DNA of 64,000 nucleotides, from positions 15,697,918-15,761,917 of the forward strand of contig CM119269.1 in NCBI GenBank assembly GCA_051294375.1, written 5' to 3'. This DNA comes from Paraspadella gotoi. Lineage: Eukaryota; Chaetognatha. The notes under the pieces are model-generated. The model was not told where the DNA came from and searched no databases. It saw only the letters and a program-made list of their open reading frames with translations. Each line of letters begins with the position of its first letter. Positions within the stretch are counted from its first letter, which is position 1. The translations under genes and the position numbers were made by a program. This document shows positions 57,852 through 64,000 of the stretch, piece by piece.

Positions 57852-59955
57852 GTCAATTTTTTTTTTAAAAAGCCTGTAGGGAGTTTGATTAATTATTCTG
57901 GTTGTGATTTATTAGATATCCCCACGCAGTTGAGGACTAGTTACCAGTTTTTTTTAAATTTTGGACTTCGTGTTAGACTGGACATGCGACAGAAACAATA
58001 ATATTTTTTACTATTTAGATAATATTTGTAAGAGAGAAGGGAATGGCGAAAGATATTTTATTAACTCGTTATCTGAGTGGACCAATATCTGACCCTTTAA
58101 TTTCACCCGTGTAGTTGAAATCTTTTGTTCGAAAAGCCTCGTTATTATTTACCTAATCGGTTTTGCCGGTCCTGGATCCATAGTTTTCAAGAATCCGAGA
58201 TTTCTCCAAAACCTTATTGTAGAAAAAAAAGAAAAAAAAAAATTACATCATTTTTCATCATTGACTTCTCTTCGAGTTTTATTTATTTATTACCACCGAT
58301 AAAGACTTTGTTAAAAAATTATTCAAATGAAACTCGAGTCATGCCAGACACAAGTTACTGAATAACTACCGGGTGAACTAGCTCGCTAATCTTTCTACCA
58401 GCCCGCGCGGGGGTTGGCAGATCCGAAGACCGATTGAGAGCAGTCCGTTGAAATTCGTTTCGGGAGAGTTTTAAAAATCTTAACGAGTTTAAAATTTTAT
58501 TCGCATCCGCTCAGTCTTAATTTTTTTTTTTTTTTTTTTGGGGGGGGGCTTTTTCAGTCAGTAACGAACTAAGCGAATATAAAAATGAGTAAGGTGAGCA
58601 TGAGGAAAGATACATTTAAGCAAGGCAGTGACGAAAGGGTTGACTGACAATCTAGTTAGCGCAATAGTCAATCAGTTCGAAAAAGAAAAAAAAAACATTA
58701 TTGAAGTTTAACCATCGTAATGGACTTCCTCGATCAATCTTAACGTCAACGTTAGGTCTTGGCTGTGATTTTTGTTGTCGTTTTTCTGATGGGCGTTGTC
58801 ATTGTTGGCACACGACGTTATCATTACGTCCCATCCCTATACTTTTCGTAAATAAAGACGACGACGATTAAAAAGGACGATGACGAGGATAGTGGCTAAC
58901 CGAGGCTAACCATTTAAATCGAATCGTCAAAAGAGTCTTTAAATTCGTAATCATAATTCACGCCCGCCGGCGGTTTCCATTGTGTCCTCGTCTTTCCATT
59001 TCCAATCCTTTTTTTCCCTATTCTTTCGAAATGATTAATTTTCTCTTTCTCTCCCTCTCTCTCTCTCTCTCTCTCTTCTCTCTTCCTCCGCAGATTTTCA
59101 TTAATTGTATATTCGAATAATTGCGAAATTGATAAAATACAAAAGAAAAACTGCAGTTTCCACCATCGAACGGAATTAAAAAAGAATATTTATTCCGAGC
59201 GTTTATGTCAGAAACGTGGACGAGCTTCATCGATTTATAACTGAAAAAAAAAATATATCACAAAAGTTAAAAAAAAATATTCATCGTGACTTTTTATCCG
59301 ATCAAGCATTTTAATGAGCTGGCCGTCGCAAGAAGACGCGAGATTAACGAAAATCAATCAGAAATAAAAACAACCGTCTCGTCATGGCAACCGAATTGTT
59401 ATTATGAAAACAAATTCGGATTCTTTACAGATTCGAAAATGAAAAGAGGCTATTTTCCGAAGAAGAATAGGACGATAAAACTCACATCGGAAGTATTAGT
59501 AAAAAACGAACGTCGTATTTAATATTTAATATTTAAATCGTAGAATGCGAGAAAATCATCGCGAATCGTAAAACAGACGACGACATCCATTTACGAGTCC
59601 ATCCGTCCGGTTCTCAGTCTATCCGTACCGGATTAATCGACCCGCGACGAGTCCATCACGTCCCTCAGTCCATTCGTCGGCCACGTTCGCCAGCGTTGAT
59701 CGCTCTCCCGGATAAACTCTCTCTCCATCGAAACAATCTTTCCGGCGCCGGGATTTCGCGCCAAAATCCGCCGGACGGGACGGACGATTCTCCAACTCCG
59801 GGACGGGATTTACCAAACGAGAATGCCATCATTAATCGATCTCGTCGGCGAAGAGTCGAGAGCGAGAGGCGAGAGCGAGTGATCGCTCTTGCGGAAAGTT
59901 TAATCGGCTCGGTCTACCTTTCGTTCCATACTCCCCCGACGCTCGCACAATCTTT
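57852..59955. other. sequence upstream of the RRM gene, version C
   Basis: Matches 46511-48610 of B. No gene is recognised. The first ~1.2 kb appears identical to B; from about 59062 small differences accumulate. Confidence 0.45.
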
Positions 59956-60044
59956 CTCTCTCTCTCTCTCTCCTATCTCTCTCTCTTCTCTCTCTCTCCC
60001 TCTCTCGTCTCTCTCTCTCTCTCCTCTCTCTCATCTCTCTCTCT
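59956..60044. repeat. interrupted (CT)n microsatellite
   Basis: CT-rich run just upstream of the signal-peptide exon. The corresponding run in B is where that contig ends. Confidence 0.92.
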
Positions 60045-60200
60045 AACCTTTTCCTTATTTGTTAATGGCTAAATGGCGTGGGATTCCATCATATTTGGAT
60101 TGAACCCGCGTAACCTCCTCTATAAATAAAATCTTTAAAAAAGAACTAAAAAAAAAAGAAAAAAAATCAAGGAATTTTTTTTTTTTTCGCTTCGACGAAA

Positions 60201-60261
60201 ATGAAATTCTTGGGACTCCTCACCTCGGCGCTGCTGCTCGGCCTTGCCACCGCAAATAAGG
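60201..60261 (+). CDS. first coding exon of a secreted protein (signal peptide), rest not found
   Basis: ATG in a favourable context (CGACGAAAATG) opens 20 codons plus one base, reading MKFLGLLTSALLLGLATANK, followed directly by the donor GTAAGT (60262-60267). The peptide has a basic second residue, a hydrophobic L-rich core and an A-x-A cleavage site (ATA|N or nearby), a textbook signal peptide. The product would enter the secretory pathway. The mature protein lies in downstream exons that I cannot identify in 60268-64000, so the function is unknown. The exon is too short to score on its own, but the combination of start context, signal peptide and consensus donor is convincing. It is encoded on the opposite strand to the RRM gene and about 2.3 kb from its first exon in version C. 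Confidence 0.6.
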
Positions 60262-60267
60262 GTAAGT

Positions 60268-60473
60268 CTTTTTATCCACCACAAATCGTATTTCGTCACT
60301 GGCAGTTGGATGGCTTTAATTTCTACCAGTTGCTCTTTTTTTTACATATTATCTTTAGTAATATGGTATTTATACTTTGATTTCTAACCGATTGAGATGA
60401 TGAGTTGATGATTCTGTAGTATTTTGGAGTACGTATTCTGTATGTATTCTGTAGTATTTTTTTCTCATTTTGC

Positions 60474-60513
<40 letters not shown>

Positions 60514-60886
60514 ACTCCAGATATGATAAAATCTCATGAAGATGCGAAAACGAAAAAAAGAAAAAAATTTAAAGATTCGGTGGATATGGCTGAGACTCGC
60601 TAATGCACATAAGGTCATTTCGATAACGTGGAGGAGAGACGCTATGGTAATGCGACGTAACGACGCCCCGCTTGATGGAGCTAGTTGGAGATGGAGAGAC
60701 GTAGATGGCGACGATGGCTGCGGATGATGATGATGATGATGATGTTGAATCGTTGATGGAGTTAGGGTTATCGAAGTTGACGCATCATTTTGGGCGCAAA
60801 AAAAAAAAAAAAAAGAAATCGAGTTTTAACTCAAATTAAAAATAGACTTTGGAGTGAGAGGATGGGAGGAAAGTTGTAAAGAAAAT
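60268..60886. other. probable intron sequence with CT and GAT repeats
   Basis: Contains a CT run (60475-60509) and a GAT trinucleotide run (about 60723-60744). No second exon of the signal-peptide gene could be identified. Confidence 0.4.
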
Positions 60887-61334
60887 TTCCAACTTTTTTT
60901 TGACTAAACGACGAAAACGATGATGACAACGATAAAGACGACGATGTTGACGACGATGTAGACGACGAAAAACTACTTCGAACCAAATAAAACGACAAAT
61001 AAATCAAAAAAAAAAATCCCTTCAAACAACATTATTTATATACAAACATAGATTTGGAAAAAGCCTGAAGAATTTCTACGAATTTAAATTGCATGATTTA
61101 ATTTTTTTTTCCTGGTGTAGCTCTACAATATTTTTTTTCAAATAAATTGAATACAATTTTTTCTTAACATTCGTCGATCCGCGCGTAAATCGCGTGTGCA
61201 AACAACGTTGCAAGCGCGTGTGGAACCTGGTTCTCTTTTCTCCATTAGTTATCTTTTCCCATGGAACCGGGAGATGTGAAAAGCATGGAAAAAGCAGGGC
61301 AAGCGAAGGAGAAAAGGCGCCCATGCCTCGGGGA

Positions 61335-61359
61335 ACCTTGCCTCGAAATGGGGCAAGGT
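61335..61359. other. inverted repeat ACCTTGCC / GGCAAGGT
   Basis: Perfect 8-bp arms with a 9-base loop, present unchanged at 62877-62901. It lies in the best-conserved, non-repetitive part of this region. Function unknown. Confidence 0.5.
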
Positions 61360-61423
61360 CGCCATTGCTTATGAGCAGCCCGCATTTTTTCAATGTCTCC
61401 CGTTTCTCCCTCTCTCCTCTCTC

Positions 61424-61495
<72 letters not shown>

Positions 61496-62199
61496 TCTGT
61501 ATCCATTTTCTTTGGATCTTTCACTTATCAATCATTTTTCAGCCTTTCCATTCTTCACCTTTTTTCTTTTTTTATCCTTTCTTTTTTCCTTTTTTCTTTC
61601 CTTTTTCCTCCCTTGTCGCTTTCTGCCCTAAATTCGCCTTATCTTTCATTGGTCATTTCCATCTCGTATTTTCGTGTCCCCGTTTCCCCCTTTTTTATAT
61701 CGACATTCACTTCCTCCTCCTCCTCTCCTCCTCCTCCTCCTCCCTCCTCCTCCTCCCTCCCGGTTCCAACCTCCTTTTTCATTTCGCTGCCTTAAATTCC
61801 TCCATTTCTTCTCTTTAACAAAAAAGCCCCCCCCTAACCTCCGCCCCCCCCCATTTTCTCTTTTTTTTTTTACTGATCATCGCTCATTTGAAATTCCAAC
61901 CCTTCGAGGCTTCGAGCCTCCTTTATCTTTGGCTCGTCTCTCTGCCGGCGGTTTTTTTTCCCCCTTTTCGGTGGTTTTTAGTTTTTCCTTCATAAAACCA
62001 TTAAAGTTTTTTTTCATGGTTGTTCCGCCCATTTTTCGGGGAGAAAAAAAAAGGCGTCGTTCTTCTCGTTTTCCTATTTTTTGTTCTTTTTTTTGTCCTT
62101 TTTTTTTCTTATTCCCTTTTCCCTTCCTGGTCCTTCGTTTCAGTTTCATATATTTTTTCTGCGACTGTTCAATTTCCTAGTTCAAATTTTCCTTCATTC

Positions 62200-62495
62200 T
62201 CTCTTTTTCTTCCTTCATTTTTCCTTCTTCCTCCCTTTTCTTCTTTCCTTCCTTCATTCATTCATTCATTCCTTTCTCCTTCCTTCCGTCCTTCCTTCCT
62301 TCTTCCTTCCTTCCTTCTTTCTTCCTTCCTTCATTTCTTCCTTCATTCATTCATTCTTTCTTTCCTTCTTCCTTCCTTCCTTTCCTTCTATCTTCCTTTC
62401 TTCCTTCTCATTCATTCATTCATTCATTCATTCATTCATTTCATTCATTCATTCATTCATTCATTCATTCTTTCCTTCCATCCTTCCTTCATTCA
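62200..62495. repeat. CTTC/CATT tetranucleotide array
   Basis: Mixed (CTTC)n and (CATT)n units up to the 25-N gap. The second version is about 63730-64000 and runs off the window. Confidence 0.92.
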
Positions 62496-62520
62496 NNNNN
62501 NNNNNNNNNNNNNNNNNNNN
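62496..62520. other. 25-N assembly gap
   Basis: Exactly 25 N after a tetranucleotide array; the following contig repeats the preceding 1.6 kb. Confidence 0.97.
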
Positions 62521-62993
62521 AGAACTTTTTTTTTGACCCCTAAACCGACGGAAAAAACGGATGATTGGAAACGATAAAGACGACCGATGTTGACGACGAT
62601 GTAGACGACAAAAACTACTTCGAACAAATAAACGAAACAAATTATTTAATGCATAAAAGCTCTACAACTATTTTTTTTTCAAATAAATTGAATTACAATT
62701 TTTTCTTCAACATTCGTCGATCCGCGCGTAAATCGCGTGTGCAAACAACGTTGCAAGCGCGTGTGGAACCTGGTTCTCTTTTCTCCATTAGTTATCTTTT
62801 CCCATGGAACCGGGAGATGTGAAAAGCATGGAAAAAGCAGGGCAAGCGAAGAGAAAAGGCGCCCATGCCTCGGGGAACCTTGCCTCGAAATGGGGCAAGG
62901 TCGCCATTGCTTATGAGCAGCCCCATTTTTTCTTAATGTCTCCCGTTTCTCCCTCTCTCCTCTCTCTCTCTCTGTCTCTTCTCTCTTCTCTCT

Positions 62994-63039
<46 letters not shown>

Positions 63040-64000
63040 GTATCCATTTTCTTTGGATCTTTCACTTATCAATCATTTTTCAGCCTTTCCATTCTTCACC
63101 TTTTTTCTTTTTTTATCCTTTCTTTTTTCCTTTTTCTTTTCCTTTTTCCTCCCTTGTCGCCTTCTGCCCTAAATTCGCCTTATCTTTCATTTGGTCATTT
63201 CCATCTCGTATTTTCGTGTCCCCGTTTCCCCCTTTTTTATATCGACATTCACTTCCTCCTCCTCCTCCTCCTCCTCCTCCTCCTCCCTCCTTCCTCCCTT
63301 CCCGGTTCCAACCTCCTTTTTCATTTCGCTGCCTTAAATTCCTCCATTTCTTCTCTTTAACAAAAAAGCCCCCCCCTAACCTCCGCCTCCCCCCCATTTT
63401 CTCTTTTTTTTTTTACTGATCATCGCTCATTTGAAATTCCAACCCTTCGAGGCTTCGAGCCTCCTTTATCTTTGGCTCGTCTCTTCGCCGGCGGTTTTTT
63501 TTCCCCCTTTTCGGTGGTTTTTAGTTTTTCCTTCATAAAACCATTAAAGTTTTTTTTCATGGTTGTTCCGCCCATTTTTCGGGAGAAAAAAAAAGGCGTC
63601 GTTCTTCTCGTTTTCCTATTTTTTGTTCTTTTTTGTCCTTTTTTTTCTTACTCCCTTTTTCCCTTCCTGGTCCTTCGTTTCAGTTTCATATTTATTTTTT
63701 CTGCGACTGTTCAATTCTAGTTTTCAAATTTTCCTTCATTCATTCTTTTCTTCCTTCTTTCTTCCTTCTTCCTCCCTTTTCTTCTTTCCTTCCTTCATAT
63801 CATTCATTCATTCCTTTCTCCTTCCTTCCGTCCTTCCTTCCTTTCTTCCTTCCTTCCTTCTTTCCTTCCTTCCTTCATTTCTTCCTTCATTCATTCATTC
63901 TTTCTTTCTTTCTTCCTTCCTTCCTTTCCTTCTATCTTCCTTTCTTTCCTTCTTCATTCATTCATTCATTCATTCATTCATTTCATTCATTCCATTCATT
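62521..64000. repeat. polypyrimidine-rich region, version 2
   Basis: Counterpart of 60887-62495, including the hairpin (62877-62901), CT run (about 62957-63036), TCC run (about 63255-63297) and tetranucleotide array to the window end. No gene is recognised. Confidence 0.8.

Larger units (their letters stand above)
48679..59970. repeat. locus version C
   Basis: Matches version B throughout and continues past the end of B into 60 kb. It includes the 2.66 kb insert (about 49924-52581), the solo LTR, the CCCTAA tract and the RRM gene. Its first base is the same as the first base of B. Confidence 0.88.
60887..62495. repeat. polypyrimidine-rich region, version 1
   Basis: Matches 62521-64000. It contains GAC/GAT trinucleotides (about 60905-60970), an 8-bp-stem hairpin (61335-61359), a CT run (about 61403-61497), TCC repeats (about 61711-61760) and a long CTTC/CATT tetranucleotide array (about 62200-62495). 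ORFs here are Ser/Phe/Leu-rich translations of the repeats. No gene is recognised. Confidence 0.8.

Noticed and set aside
30090-59970. three tandem paralogous RRM genes
   Set aside because: Gap placement and near-identity of B and C, and the collinearity of A, point to redundant or haplotypic contigs. A gene family expansion would need spanning reads.

Overview
This window looks like a draft metazoan (invertebrate) nuclear scaffold. The evidence is spliced genes with GT-AG introns, a two-RRM hnRNP A/B-type protein, a non-LTR reverse transcriptase fragment, LTR-type repeats, very abundant (CT/GA)n microsatellites, and runs of exactly 25 N that look like contig joins. I cannot fix the taxon from sequence alone. 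The heavy dinucleotide load would suit an arthropod or other marine invertebrate, but that is a guess. There are no operons and no sign of bacterial sequence.

Layout. 1-3363 is mostly unique non-coding sequence with two 25-N joins. 3364-8177 and 8195-12769 are two imperfect copies of a 4.6-4.8 kb block in direct tandem. They differ mainly by single-base indels, except for an internal segment of about 795 bp that looks identical. 11917-15807 and 15833-19835 are again two versions of one region. Each carries a small LTR element whose 5' LTR is interrupted by a 5'-truncated LINE with RT motifs. 20476-21799 plus 26315-27407 is a second version of 27433-29755, but split by a 4.5 kb insert made almost entirely of G-rich sequence (21800-26314). 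From 30090 onward three versions of one locus follow: A (30090-37311), B (37337-48653) and C (48679 to about 59970). 60887-62495 and 62521-64000 are two versions of a polypyrimidine-rich region.

Genes. The only clearly recognisable gene is on the minus strand and is present in A, B and C. It encodes a DAZAP1/Hrp48/Musashi-like RNA-binding protein: RRM1 is split over three exons, RRM2 and the whole tail lie in the last exon. The tail is unusual. After a G/P/M-rich linker it has about 54 consecutive pentads of the type GANMS / GANLS / GPSMS, which resemble the pentapeptide-repeat consensus, and part of it is a 30-bp coding minisatellite (11 units in A, 9 in B and C). The second credible gene is a secreted-protein first exon at 60201-60261 (+), with a signal peptide and a consensus splice donor; the rest of that gene is not identified.

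Reading the copies. B and C begin at the same base next to a 25-N join and look nearly identical over more than 10 kb, so B is probably a redundant contig rather than a real duplication. A is a divergent version, perhaps the other haplotype. It lacks a 2.66 kb GA-rich insert found in B and C. Many frame breaks in B and C are one-base indels and are best treated as sequence errors until reads are inspected. Most apparent ORFs elsewhere are Ser/Leu or Arg/Glu translations of CT/GA repeats.
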